A DNA stretch of 64,000 bases, taken from the NCBI GenBank assembly GCA_963736595.1, contig CAVTPG010000002.1:496001-560000 (forward strand), in the 5' to 3' direction. The stretch is from Parapontixanthobacter sp963736595. GTDB lineage: Bacteria; Pseudomonadota; Alphaproteobacteria; Sphingomonadales; Sphingomonadaceae. The stretch's first letter is position 1; each line of letters starts with the position of its first letter. The notes under the pieces are model-generated. The model saw only the letters and a list, made by a program, of their open reading frames with translations, did not search any database and was not told the DNA's origin. Below, in pieces: positions 8,933 through 18,329 of the stretch. A program made the translations under genes and the position numbers.

Positions 8933-10215
8933 CTAAAAATACTTGCTCACCGCTTTGAAAACGCGCCCGACCGCATCCGCCCCGCTATAACGCGCAGTCG
9001 GCTGATGGCGCGGGCCGATGGCGCGGATATCGACCGGATCGTTGGCGGCATAAAGGCATAAGCCTGCCAGCGTCGCAAAGCCGGGCGTGGCGTGCGCTTC
9101 GGGCAATCCGGTGAGCGCTTTGGGCGGTTTGCCGATCCTGACCGGCTGACCCAACGCGCTTTGGGTATATTCGGCAATCCCTGCCAATTCCGCGCCGCCG
9201 CCCGTCATCACCACTTGGCCGCCCTTAGCGCCCGAAAAGCCCATGTCTTTCAGCGACTTGCCGATTTCACCCGTTAGCCGCGCAAGCTGCTGCGTCACTA
9301 CGCCCACAAGTTCCGCGCGCGGGATGCGATTGCGATCATCTGCGCCGCGCGCGATCAAGCCGCCTTCCTCATCGCCCGGACCATTGACCGGGATCATTTC
9401 GCGGTGGTCGCTGGGGCTGGCGATGGCCGAACCGGATACGCATTTAAGCCGCTCGGCCTGAAACCGGCGGATGCCGAAAGACGACGCGATGGCATCGGTA
9501 ATGTCGGCGGAACCTAGCGGAATGGCGCTCATGCCCAGCAGCATTCCGCCCGCATGAACCGAGATATTGGTGATATCGCCGCCGATCTCGATCATCGCGA
9601 CGCCCAATTCGCGCTGCTCGCGCGTCAGACACGCAAAACTGGCGGCCAATGGCGAGGCCACGACGCCCTCCACATCGAGATGCGCATTCTGCACGGACTC
9701 GATCAGGTTTTTGACCGGAGCGCCATCGGCCAGCATGACATGGATATCCACGCCCAGCGTCTCTGCGTGCAGCCCCACCGGATCAGCCACGCCATGCGCG
9801 CCATCCAGCGTGTAATGCGTTGGTTGTGCGTGCAGCACCATGCGTCCATCGGGCTGAATATGATCGCGCGCGGCATAAAGCAGATGCTGAATGTCGTCGT
9901 CCTCGATCCGCCGCCCGTCGATCGGTATCTCGACCTTGGTGACGCGGCTGGCCAGCCCTGCGCCGGCACATCCGATCCACACGCCCGACACGCTGGTTCC
10001 GGCGTTTTTCTCCGCCCGCTCGACTGCATCGCGAATGGCGTAAGTCGCGGCTTGCATATCGGTGACGTAGCCGCGCTTGATCCCCTGGCTTGCCCGGTGA
10101 CTGGAGCCGAGCACAACCATCTCGTCATTTTCGGTCAGCCCAAAATCATGGCGGAAATGCGGAACGAGCCGATATTGACCGCGCCGATATAGCGTTTGTA
10201 ACGTGAGCTTGCCAT
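8933..10215 (-). CDS. ftsA: Cell division protein FtsA (frame broken near 10137-10141)
   Basis: Actin-like ATPase that tethers FtsZ to the membrane. From the ATG at 10215 the reading MASSRYKRYIGAVNIGSFRI is the expected N-terminus, but it stops at a TGA after AMILG. The rest (LTENDEMVVLGSSHRASQGI, GGDITNISVHAGG, VVMTGGGAELAGI) is in another frame. One more G in the GGG run at 10139-10141 would join them as AMILGLTENDEM, giving about 427 residues, normal for the family. The C-terminal membrane-binding helix (VGRVFKAVSKYF) is present. It follows ftsQ by 12 bases. Confidence 0.93.
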
Positions 10216-10227
10216 TATGTGCGGGCC

Positions 10228-11133
10228 TTAATTCTCTGCCATCGCGGCAAGTTCTTCCTTGCGGCATTCGGGGCAACGGATGAATACGCGGTCGGTGACG
10301 CGCATATCGATCGCTTCGGCTTTTCCGCCCAGCAAGCGGTTCGCGCCGTCCATCTTGGCAAATTTCACAAACGCAATGGCGGAATTGTCCGCACCTTCGG
10401 GCAAGGCCAGCATTTGTCCTGTATCGAAAGTGAAGTTCCACCGGCGATTGCCAACCCATTCGGCTTGCTTCACTTTTGCTTTCAAGGCGGGGGCCGTGTC
10501 GAGCAATTGCGTCAATTCTTCCACTTGCTTCGATGCGCCGGGGCCGCTGACAGTTAGCATATCTTTCGCCGCAGCCGCCGTAATCGTTTCCAGCTCCACC
10601 CCGCTGCGATCGATCAGCACCAGCTTGTCCGGTTTACTCAAGACTGCGTGCGGCACCCGCTCGACAATATCCACCGCCAGCGTATCGGGCAATTGCGTCG
10701 AAACGCGCGCATCGCTGACCCAGGCGAGATCCAGCAATTCGCTGCGCAAACCTTCGATATCGACCAGCGGCATCGGGCGTTCGCGTTCGGACAAAGCGCG
10801 CTCATACACGCGCAATTCGTTCATCCGCTCGACTCCGGTGACGCGCACATGGCGCACTTCGAACCCGGCATTGGCAGCCAGATGCGCGACTTGTGCATGA
10901 GCCATGGCGGGCAATCCGGCGAGGCTGGCGATGAACCATGCAAAAGCCGCAGCGCCTGCAAAGATCATCACGAGAAAAAACTTGTGCCATTGCTCCTCGG
11001 TAAAGGGCAGAGCGGCCATCAAACTGTCGAGAAAGCCGCTGGTATGCGCCTTGGCTGCGCGCGCACGGGTTGCGCGGCCCTTGGCAGCCGCCGATCGCCG
11101 GACCCCTTTGCCGCCGCGCTTAATCGCCGCCAT
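10228..11133 (-). CDS. ftsQ: Cell division protein FtsQ
   Basis: Divisome subunit that bridges early and late division proteins with FtsL/FtsB. The 301-residue bitopic protein has a long basic cytoplasmic N-terminus (residues 1-47) and one membrane helix around 50-72. A periplasmic POTRA region follows (FEVRHVRVTGVERMNELRVY), then the FtsQ domain with WVSDARVSTQLPDTLAVDIVERVPHAVL. GGAGG lies 6 bases before the ATG at 11133. The start overlaps the ddl end by 14 bases, so coupling is likely. The C-terminus contains a CPEC pair, which I cannot interpret. Confidence 0.95.
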   Translation of the reverse strand: MAAIKRGGKGVRRSAAAKGRATRARAAKAHTSGFLDSLMAALPFTEEQWHKFFLVMIFAGAAAFAWFIASLAGLPAMAHAQVAHLAANAGFEVRHVRVTGVERMNELRVYERALSERERPMPLVDIEGLRSELLDLAWVSDARVSTQLPDTLAVDIVERVPHAVLSKPDKLVLIDRSGVELETITAAAAKDMLTVSGPGASKQVEELTQLLDTAPALKAKVKQAEWVGNRRWNFTFDTGQMLALPEGADNSAIAFVKFAKMDGANRLLGGKAEAIDMRVTDRVFIRCPECRKEELAAMAEN

Positions 11134-12079
11134 TTTCGGCCTCCGCTTGGGGCAACGCCGCCGCCACGATCATTTCCAGCATATCGGCAAATGCGATGCC
11201 CGCATAACGCGCTTGCTCCGGTGCCAGACTGAGCGCGGTCATCCCCGGCTGCGTATTGGTTTCCAGCACGAACAGACCAGCCTCGCCGCGCTCGTCATCC
11301 CAGCGGTAATCGGTGCGGCTGATGCCTTTGCAGCCCAAAACTTCATGCGCCGTCAAAGCGTGCTGCAAGCACAACTCGGTAATGCGGTCAGGTATTTGCG
11401 CGGGACAAACGTGCTGCGTCAGCCCCTCGGTATATTTCGCCTCGTAAGTATAGAAACCTGACTTGGGGACCAGTTCGGTAACGCCCAGAGCGCGCGGGCC
11501 ATCGGGCGTGTCCAGCACCGCTGTCGTCAGCTCATGACCGCGAATATATGGCTCAGCCAGTAAACTCGCAAACTCCTGCCACGGCCCCTTTGCATCGGGG
11601 CGGATCGGATTGCCGTAATCGCTATCATCGGTGACAATGGCGACGCCCACCGACGAACCTTCATTGACCGGCTTCAAGACATAGGGGCGCGGTAGCGGAT
11701 CGGCTTTATACAATTCTTGCGATTGCACGATCCGTCCGGCTGGCATCGGCACGCCATGCGGGATCAGCGCTTGCTTGGTCAATTCCTTGTCGATCGCCAC
11801 GACCGAAGTTGCGAGGCCGGAATGTGTATAAGCCACGCCCATCAGATCGAGCATCCCTTGCACGCTGCCATCTTCGCCGGGAACACCATGCAGCGCATTG
11901 AACACGACATCGGGCTTAGCTTCGCCAATGCGCGCTGCCACGTCGCGGTCCATATCGATCCGCGTGATGCGGTGGCCTTTGCCTTCCAGCGCATCGGCGA
12001 TGGCATTGCCGGACATCAGCGACACGTCGCGTTCCGCCGCCCATCCACCCATCAGCACGGCGATGTGCAACTTTCTCAT
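11120..12079 (-). CDS. ddl: D-alanine--D-alanine ligase
   Basis: ATP-grasp ligase making the D-Ala-D-Ala dipeptide for the peptidoglycan stem peptide. The protein opens MRKLHIAVLMGGWAAERDVS. It carries FNALHGVPGEDGSVQGML, YVLKPVNEGSSVGVAIV, CKGISRTDYRWDDE and the magnesium-site ending LETNTQPGMTALSLAPEQA. The start at 12079 forms an ATGA overlap with the murB stop. A longer reading from 12106 is not supported. Length (319 residues) is usual for DdlB. The murC-murB-ddl-ftsQ order is the standard alphaproteobacterial arrangement. Confidence 0.96.
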   Translation of the reverse strand: MRKLHIAVLMGGWAAERDVSLMSGNAIADALEGKGHRITRIDMDRDVAARIGEAKPDVVFNALHGVPGEDGSVQGMLDLMGVAYTHSGLATSVVAIDKELTKQALIPHGVPMPAGRIVQSQELYKADPLPRPYVLKPVNEGSSVGVAIVTDDSDYGNPIRPDAKGPWQEFASLLAEPYIRGHELTTAVLDTPDGPRALGVTELVPKSGFYTYEAKYTEGLTQHVCPAQIPDRITELCLQHALTAHEVLGCKGISRTDYRWDDERGEAGLFVLETNTQPGMTALSLAPEQARYAGIAFADMLEMIVAAALPQAEAENGGD

Positions 12080-13089
12080 GGCCGCCCTACTCGCTGGATT
12101 TCCCATTCCAATTCAGTCCCCAACTTTGCATAGACGCGGGCGCGGACTTCTTCGCCCAGCCCCTCAATGTCCGCACTGGTCGCATCGCCGGTGTTGATGA
12201 GGAAGTTGGTGTGTTTCTCACTGACTTGCGCGCCGCCCAGCCGATGGCCTCTGCAACCCGCTTCATCGACCAGCGCCCAGGCCTTTTTGCCTGCCGGGTT
12301 CTTGAAGGTCGAACCGCCGGTTTTGGTGCGCAAAGGCTGCGAGTTTTCGCGCGCCTCGGCAATCCGGTCCATCTCCGCGCCAATGGCTTCCGGGTCGCCC
12401 GGAAAACCGCGGAACCGGGCGGAGACGACAACTGCGCCATCCAGCAATTCGGAATGGCGATAGCTGTAAGCCAGATCAGCCACCGGCAACGTCGCCAGAT
12501 TGCCATCGGGCATCACGACATCGCAATCGAGAAGAATATCGGCCACTTCGCGCCCATATGCGCCGCCATTCATGCGGACGAAGCCGCCGACTGTGCCGGG
12601 AATACCGCGCAGGAACTCCATGCCCGCAATCCCCGCATCGCGCGCGGTGCTGGCAACCAGAATACCCGGCGTTCCGGCCCCGCAGCGCAAAGTCATGGCT
12701 GCCTCACCAGTATCGCCCTTAATTCCGTCATCCCCTTCGCGCTCGGCAAAGGAAAACGGCTTGCCCAGCCGCACGACCACGCCCGGCACGCCGCCATCGC
12801 GAATAATCAGGTTGGACCCCAGGCCCAGCGGCATGACCGGCACATGGCCGTCCAGCATTCCCATCAGTTTCATCAGATCGGCAACGTCTTCCGGCTCAAA
12901 CAGGTGATCCGCCGCGCCGCCCGACTTGAACCAGACCAGCTTGGCCAGCGGCGCATTCGCCGTTAGCTTTCCGCGCACTTCGGACGGGTCGATACCAAGC
13001 TGCTTGCCGCTTTCCTGCGTGCCGGAATCCGGCGCCGTGCCATCGTCATACATCGCCCAGTCGTCAGGCTGATTGCGGGTCGTCTCCAT
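12076..13089 (-). CDS. murB: UDP-N-acetylenolpyruvoylglucosamine reductase
   Basis: FAD-dependent reductase forming UDP-MurNAc in the cytosol. The FAD-domain features MPLGLGSNLIIRDGGVPGVVVRLG and GIAGMEFLRGIPGTVGGFVRMNGGAYG are clear. C-terminal GSTFKNPAGKKAWALVDEAG and KHTNFLINTGDATSADI carry the catalytic Ser and substrate-loop residues of type I/II MurB. The ATG at 13089 overlaps the last base of murC (TGATG). An upstream extension to 13179 lacks family similarity. The N-terminal 30 residues before LGIDPSEVRGKL are poorly conserved and look disordered. Confidence 0.95.
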   Translation of the reverse strand: METTRNQPDDWAMYDDGTAPDSGTQESGKQLGIDPSEVRGKLTANAPLAKLVWFKSGGAADHLFEPEDVADLMKLMGMLDGHVPVMPLGLGSNLIIRDGGVPGVVVRLGKPFSFAEREGDDGIKGDTGEAAMTLRCGAGTPGILVASTARDAGIAGMEFLRGIPGTVGGFVRMNGGAYGREVADILLDCDVVMPDGNLATLPVADLAYSYRHSELLDGAVVVSARFRGFPGDPEAIGAEMDRIAEARENSQPLRTKTGGSTFKNPAGKKAWALVDEAGCRGHRLGGAQVSEKHTNFLINTGDATSADIEGLGEEVRARVYAKLGTELEWEIQRVGRP

Positions 13090-14555
13090 CAGGCCACCTG
13101 CCCCTGCCCTTGGCACTGCCGCGTGATCGCATCGGACAAGCCCGCCGCAATTTTCGTGATATCGCCCGCGCCAAGGCACACGATCACATCGCCGCCTTGC
13201 AAATCCTGCGCCAGCGTCACGGCCAACTCGTCCGCGCCGTCGATTACGCTCACGCTGCGATGTCCGCGATCTTTCAGCCCGGCGACCAAAGCCGCTGCAT
13301 CCGCGCCTTCGATCGGGTCTTCCCCCGCTTCATAGACCGGCAATACATAGACCACATCGGCATCGTTAAAGGCAGATTGGAAGTCGTCCATCAAATCATG
13401 GAGGCGCGTATAGCGATGCGGCTGCATCACCGCGACCACGCGCCCGCTACCCGATGCTGCACTGGCCGGTCTGCTGCTGGCGGTTTCGCGCGCAGCGGAC
13501 AGGACGGCCCGGATTTCAACCGGATGATGCGCGTAATCGTCGATGATCGTCGCGCTGCTTGTCCCGCATGGCACTTCGCCGACTTTGGTAAAGCGCCGCT
13601 TCACCCCGTCAAAGGCCTTGAACCCATTGCAGATAATTTCCGTGTCGCAGCCCATTTCCAGCGCCACGGCCACTGCCGCCAGCGCATTCTGCACATTGTG
13701 ACGGCCCGGCATCGGCAAGTGAATGTCGTTGATCTGCTTCGTGCTGCCATCGCGTTCGCGCAGGACCACATCGAACAGATTGCCATCTTCCTGCGGACGG
13801 ATGTTTTCGCCCCGCAAATCGGCTTGCGCGGAAAAGCCGTAAGTCAGCACGCGCCGGTCGCGCACTTTGGAAATGACCGTCTGCACTTCGGGGTGATCGA
13901 TGCACAGGATTGCAACGCCATAGAACGGCACGTTTTCGATAAACTCGACGAAGGCGTCCTTCACCCCCTCGAACGAGCCGTAATGATCGAGATGTTCAGG
14001 ATCGATATTGGTGACGACTGCAATTTGACCGTCAAGGCGCAGGAAGCTGCCATCGGATTCATCGGCCTCGACCACCATCCAGTCGCTATCGCCCAACCGC
14101 GCATTCGAGCCATACTGGTTGATAATCCCGCCATTGATCACCGTCGGGTCGATCCCGCCTGCATCCAGCAACGCCGCAATCATGCTGGTTGTGGTGGTTT
14201 TGCCATGCGTTCCGGCGACGGCAACGCTGCGTTTTAAACGCATCAATTCGGCGAGCATTTCGGCGCGGCGCACCACCGGCACACGATTTTCCAGCGCGGC
14301 GGCAACTTCCGGATTGGTCCGCCGCACGGCCGTCGAAGTGACCACCACCGCCGCATCGCCGATGTTCTCGGCCGCATGGCCGATTTTCACGTCGATCCCG
14401 CGCGCTTTCAGTCGCTCCACCGTCGCGCTGTCCGCCATATCTGACCCTTGGACGCTATAGCCCAGATTGTGCATCACTTCGGCAATGCCGGACATTCCGA
14501 TGCCGCCGATCCCGACGAAATGGATCGTGCCGATGTCGGTCGAGACGCCCTTCAT
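13089..14555 (-). CDS. murC: UDP-N-acetylmuramate--L-alanine ligase
   Basis: Adds L-alanine to UDP-MurNAc, the first amino acid of the stem peptide. The N-terminal UDP-binding motif HFVGIGGIGMSGIAEVMHN (about 12-30), the P-loop VAGTHGKTTTTSM (113-125), NIDPEHLDHYGSF, and DDYAHHPVEI are all in place. The C-terminal domain has VMQPHRYTRL and GAGDI. Its 488 residues are slightly long because of a serine/alanine-rich insertion (SSRPASAASGSG) in the C-terminal domain. ATGA overlap with murG upstream. Confidence 0.97.
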   Translation of the reverse strand: MKGVSTDIGTIHFVGIGGIGMSGIAEVMHNLGYSVQGSDMADSATVERLKARGIDVKIGHAAENIGDAAVVVTSTAVRRTNPEVAAALENRVPVVRRAEMLAELMRLKRSVAVAGTHGKTTTTSMIAALLDAGGIDPTVINGGIINQYGSNARLGDSDWMVVEADESDGSFLRLDGQIAVVTNIDPEHLDHYGSFEGVKDAFVEFIENVPFYGVAILCIDHPEVQTVISKVRDRRVLTYGFSAQADLRGENIRPQEDGNLFDVVLRERDGSTKQINDIHLPMPGRHNVQNALAAVAVALEMGCDTEIICNGFKAFDGVKRRFTKVGEVPCGTSSATIIDDYAHHPVEIRAVLSAARETASSRPASAASGSGRVVAVMQPHRYTRLHDLMDDFQSAFNDADVVYVLPVYEAGEDPIEGADAAALVAGLKDRGHRSVSVIDGADELAVTLAQDLQGGDVIVCLGAGDITKIAAGLSDAITRQCQGQGQVA

Positions 14556-15760
14556 CGCGCTTTTGTCCGGTCATGTGCGCGAGTCGTACCATGCGCAGGC
14601 GTCGCGGAGTGCAAATTCGCGCGCGCCTTGTTGCCGCCAACGCGGATCACATCCATCATATCGGCCCCGCCAAAGCTTTCCACCAGATCAGCCAAATCGC
14701 TCACCGCATGGGGGCGTCCGCAATTCCACGCCCCATGCGCAGCCTTGGCAAGGCTCTTGGGCCGCTCCGCCAGTGTCTTGATTTGCTTGGCCAGTTCCTT
14801 GGCCACGAAATTTGTTTCCCGGATCGCCCGCGCGCCGCCCGCATCCACCATTTCACGCGTATTCGCGGCTTGATGATCGTCGGTCGCAATGGCCAGCGGC
14901 ACGAGGATTGCCGGACGTCCGACCGCCGTCAGCTCCGCAATGGTCGAAGCGCCTGCACGCCCGATAAACAAATGCGTATCGGCCAGCCGCGCGTCCATAT
15001 CCTCAAAATACGTGCCGAGTTCCGCCGGAATACCATGCGTGCTGTAGCGATTGCGGACCGCGTCGATATCTTCGCGGCGACATTGCTGCGTGACTTGCAA
15101 CCGCTCGCGCAAGGCAGGCGGCAACATGGCGAGGCCATCGGGCACGACTTCGGACAGGATGCGCGCACCCTGACTGCCGCCCGTGATAAGCACACGTAAA
15201 ATACCATCCTCGCTGATATGCGGATAGGGCTCATCGCGCAGAGCCATCAACTGCGCACGCACTGGATTGCCGACCAGATGCACTTTCGTGACGTGCTTGC
15301 CTTTCAATCGCTTTACGTGCGGATAGGAGGTCGCAATCGCATCGACCCAGCGCGCGAGCAGGCGATTGACGCGCCCCAGCACCGCGTTCTGTTCATGCAC
15401 CAGACTGGGCAGCCCCGCCGACTTCGCCGCCAGCAGCGCGGGAAAGGCAGGATAACCGCCGAAGCCAACCACCGCGCTCGGCTCGAAATTTTCAAACAGG
15501 CGCAGCGCCATGCGCCGCCCTTCCAGGATCGACTTCAGGCCCGCAAACCATTTCAGCGGGTTCTTGCCGAAGCGCCCCGCCGGAATGATATGCGCCGACA
15601 GAAAATCGGGCTTGCCGGGGATCGCCGCCCCGCGCTCATCGGTTACCAAAGCGACATGATGCCCGCGCCGCTCCAGCTCGCTTGCCAGCGCGAAAGCCGG
15701 AATCAAATGCCCGCCGGTTCCGCCCGCTGCCAGCACGTAATGCCGGTTCGATGTCGTCAT
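14552..15760 (-). CDS. murG: MurG lipid II-forming N-acetylglucosaminyltransferase
   Basis: Transfers GlcNAc from UDP-GlcNAc to lipid I on the inner face of the cytoplasmic membrane. The GT28 fold shows GGTGGHLIPAFALA at 13-26, VGFGGYPAFPALLAA, LVHEQNAVLGRVNRLL, VLITGGSQGARILSE, and the donor-site RAGASTIAELTAVGRPAILVPLAIATDDHQAANT. After about residue 365 the tail extends by some 30 residues rich in Ala, Thr and Arg, beyond usual MurG ends. Start and stop both overlap neighbours (ftsW upstream, murC downstream) by 4 bases. Confidence 0.96.
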   Translation of the reverse strand: MTTSNRHYVLAAGGTGGHLIPAFALASELERRGHHVALVTDERGAAIPGKPDFLSAHIIPAGRFGKNPLKWFAGLKSILEGRRMALRLFENFEPSAVVGFGGYPAFPALLAAKSAGLPSLVHEQNAVLGRVNRLLARWVDAIATSYPHVKRLKGKHVTKVHLVGNPVRAQLMALRDEPYPHISEDGILRVLITGGSQGARILSEVVPDGLAMLPPALRERLQVTQQCRREDIDAVRNRYSTHGIPAELGTYFEDMDARLADTHLFIGRAGASTIAELTAVGRPAILVPLAIATDDHQAANTREMVDAGGARAIRETNFVAKELAKQIKTLAERPKSLAKAAHGAWNCGRPHAVSDLADLVESFGGADMMDVIRVGGNKARANLHSATPAHGTTRAHDRTKAR

Positions 15761-17049
15761 TCTGTGTGTCCTCGGCCCTTCGCACGCTCAGCCTGAGGCT
15801 CTTCGCCCAGCCCCATCATTTGTGCAAGGCCCGCCGTGCGGCTGCGCAGATGCGGATTGCGCCGCGTAATGGCCAATAAGAGGCCCACCATCAGGCCCAT
15901 CGCAATGGTCGATGACCCGCCATAGCTGATCAAGGGCAACGTCATTCCCTTGGAGGGAAACAGTTGCAGATTAACAAGGATATTGATGAACGCCTGTCCC
16001 ACGATCATCGAGATGAGGCCCGCTGAAGCCAGCATCGTGAACAGATTGTTTTCATCGATCATCCGCATCAGAACGCGCGCTGCCATGGCCAGATAAAGCA
16101 ACACAATGAGGCCGCAGGCGATCAGCCCGAATTCTTCGGCAATAACGGAGAAAATGTAATCCGTATGCGCTTCGGGTAGCCGCATTTTCTTAAGGCCCAG
16201 CCAAAAGCCGGTCCCGGTCCATCCACCGGCCAGCAAGGTCCGCTCGGCCAGATCGACTTGATCGAAGGCCGTGCCGCCGCCGAAAAACGCATCGATCCGG
16301 TGCCGCGCATTGTCATAAATGAAATAGGTCATGGTCAGCAGCGCCGCGCCCACGCCGATTAACGATCCGATCCGCGCAAAGGACAGGCCGGACAGCAGGA
16401 TCAGCACGAACCACACGCCGGCAAACAGGATCGCTGCGCCGAAATTGGGCTGCAAGGCAAGCAGCACGACGACGATGCCGATGCATCCTGTCGTAATGCT
16501 CATTACGGGCAAATCGGGATCGCGCATCCGCCATGACAAAATCCATGCCAATGCGATGGCGAAACTGGGCTTTAAAAATTCGGATGGTTGAAAGCGCATT
16601 CCCACATCGATCCAGCGGCGCGCACCATTGACGTCCGCGCCGAATATCGGGACCAGAAACATCATAAACAGCATCGCTGCCGCCAGCAGCAAGCCGAACC
16701 GGCGCGCCATATCGCGCGTCAGCATCGACACGCCGATCATGGTGGCGAATGCGACCGCCTGCCATGCCATGTGTTTGTAGAAGAAGAACAGGTCGGGCAA
16801 AGTCGTGGCGCTGGTCGACAAACGCCGTGCGCTGGCGGGCGAGGATGCGGCCACGGCGATGGCGCTGATCGCCATCAGCAATACAATGAGGCCGAGCAGC
16901 ACCCTATCAATCTCGCGCCACCAGATGCGCAAATCCGACAGGCGTGAGGATTGCAGCGGTGGGCGATTGCCTGGGCCATTACCGGAGCGATGACCGGGCC
17001 GGTCACTGGATCGCCGCTGCTGACCGATAAAGGCGCTGTGATCGTTCAT
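15757..17049 (-). CDS. ftsW: Septal SEDS glycosyltransferase FtsW
   Basis: Polymerises lipid II at the septum together with FtsI. The 430-residue protein has a hydrophilic, Arg/Gly/Pro-rich N-terminus of about 45 residues, then about ten membrane segments. SEDS hallmarks are GARRWIDVGMRFQPSEFLKPSFAIALAW, HTDYIFSVIAEEFGL and PSKGMTLPLISYGGSSTIAMGLMVG. The ATG at 17049 overlaps the murD stop as ATGA. Readings from 17202 would run far into murD and are rejected. Confidence 0.95.
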   Translation of the reverse strand: MNDHSAFIGQQRRSSDRPGHRSGNGPGNRPPLQSSRLSDLRIWWREIDRVLLGLIVLLMAISAIAVAASSPASARRLSTSATTLPDLFFFYKHMAWQAVAFATMIGVSMLTRDMARRFGLLLAAAMLFMMFLVPIFGADVNGARRWIDVGMRFQPSEFLKPSFAIALAWILSWRMRDPDLPVMSITTGCIGIVVVLLALQPNFGAAILFAGVWFVLILLSGLSFARIGSLIGVGAALLTMTYFIYDNARHRIDAFFGGGTAFDQVDLAERTLLAGGWTGTGFWLGLKKMRLPEAHTDYIFSVIAEEFGLIACGLIVLLYLAMAARVLMRMIDENNLFTMLASAGLISMIVGQAFINILVNLQLFPSKGMTLPLISYGGSSTIAMGLMVGLLLAITRRNPHLRSRTAGLAQMMGLGEEPQAERAKGRGHTE

Positions 17050-18329
17050 GCGAGCGCTTCCACCAAGTCGCGGAAATGATCGCCGCGCGCTTCGTAATCG
17101 CGATATTGATCGAAGCTGGCGCAAGCGGGCGATAGGAGCACCGTGTCGCCGGGCGTGGCGGCTTCGGAAGCCGCGGTCACGGCGCGATCCAACGTCTCGC
17201 ATTGTGTGGTCGGCACGCAGGGATTGAGCAATGCCGCGAAATCAGGTCCTGCTTCACCGATCGTATAAGCGGCTTTGACATGGCCGAGTTCGGCTTCGCA
17301 TTCGCCCAATCCCGGTTCCTTGGCCAGTCCGCCCAAGATCCAGTGGACATTGTCGAATGCGGCCAGTGCGGGCGCGGAGGCGGCGGTGTTCGTGCCTTTG
17401 CTGTCGTTGACATAAGCGACGCCGGAGATTTCCGCGACCCGCTCCATGCGGTGCGGGAGGCCGGGGTAGTCCGGAGCGCTCCCTCTACTACGGCGTCGCT
17501 CAGTCCCAAGTCTCGCAAACAGCCACAGCGGCGTCCGCATTCTGACCGTTGTGTGGCCCCTCCAGCGCAGGCCAATGAGCCTGGTCACCCGCATCGACGT
17601 CGTCAACAAATTGGATCAGCGGATCTTCGGCGTCGTCTCGAACATCTTCGTCTGCCTCGGCTCGACCATCGACTACTGCAAAACGCTGGGCCGCTTGCAT
17701 CGCGAACAGACGCGCTTTCGCCGCCGCATATTTCTCGAAGTCCCCGTCATACCGGTCCAGATGATCCGGCGTGATGTTCAGCAGCACCGCCACCTCGCAA
17801 TCGAGCGAATAGGTCAGGTCGATCTGGTAGCTCGACAACTCCAGCACATAAACCCCACCTTCCGGCAGCGGCTCCTGCGCCATGATCGGCAAGCCGATAT
17901 TGCCGCCCATTGTGGTCGGCACACCCGCCTCTTTCAGAATATGATGCACCAGCGCGGTCACGGTCGACTTTTGCCATTCGTGCCGGTAATGCCGACGACC
18001 TTATGCGGCGGCAGATCGGCGCGAGCTTGTGCAAACAGCTCGATATCCCCGATCAACGGCACGCCAAATTGCGCGGCATGGGCGGTAATTGGGTGCGTGT
18101 TGATCGGTACGCCGGGCGACACGACTACGCCATCATATCCCGTCAGATCGGCGCTTAACGGATCGACCAATTGCGCGCGGCCTTGCAGCTTTTCGCGCGC
18201 CTCCGGCTTATCATCCCACGCCAAGATATGCGCGCCACTGGCCAGCAATGCCTCGGCCGTTGCCAGCCCGGATCGCGCCAGCCCCAGCACCGCATAGGTC
18301 TTGTCGCGAAAGACCGGCGAGGTAATCAT
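17046..18329 (-). CDS. murD: UDP-N-acetylmuramoylalanine--D-glutamate ligase (three frame breaks)
   Basis: Adds D-glutamate to UDP-MurNAc-Ala. The start MITSPVFRDKTYAVLGLARSG at 18329 (ATGA overlap with mraY) is followed by VVVSPGVP and the P-loop GITGTNGKS. The rest is spread over three frames. The first break is just after GKS (17957-17966, AAAA run), before TVTALVHHILKEAG and TMGGNIGLP. The second is near 17514-17516, before RDLGLSDAVVEGALR. The third is near 17471-17473 (GG instead of GGG), before DYPGLPHRMERVAE, NDSKGTN, and the C-terminal LSPACASFDQYRDYEARGDHF. Net length is a multiple of three, about 427 residues. The gene is essential and its neighbours are intact, so sequencing error is likely. 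Confidence 0.9.

Noticed and set aside
7432..8958. 508-codon open frame antisense to ftsZ
   Set aside because: No recognisable motif, no ribosome site, and fully opposite the conserved FtsZ core.
7026..18329. ftsA, ftsZ and murD as pseudogenes
   Set aside because: They are essential, no alternative copies are in the cluster, and flanking sequence is conserved on both sides of each break.
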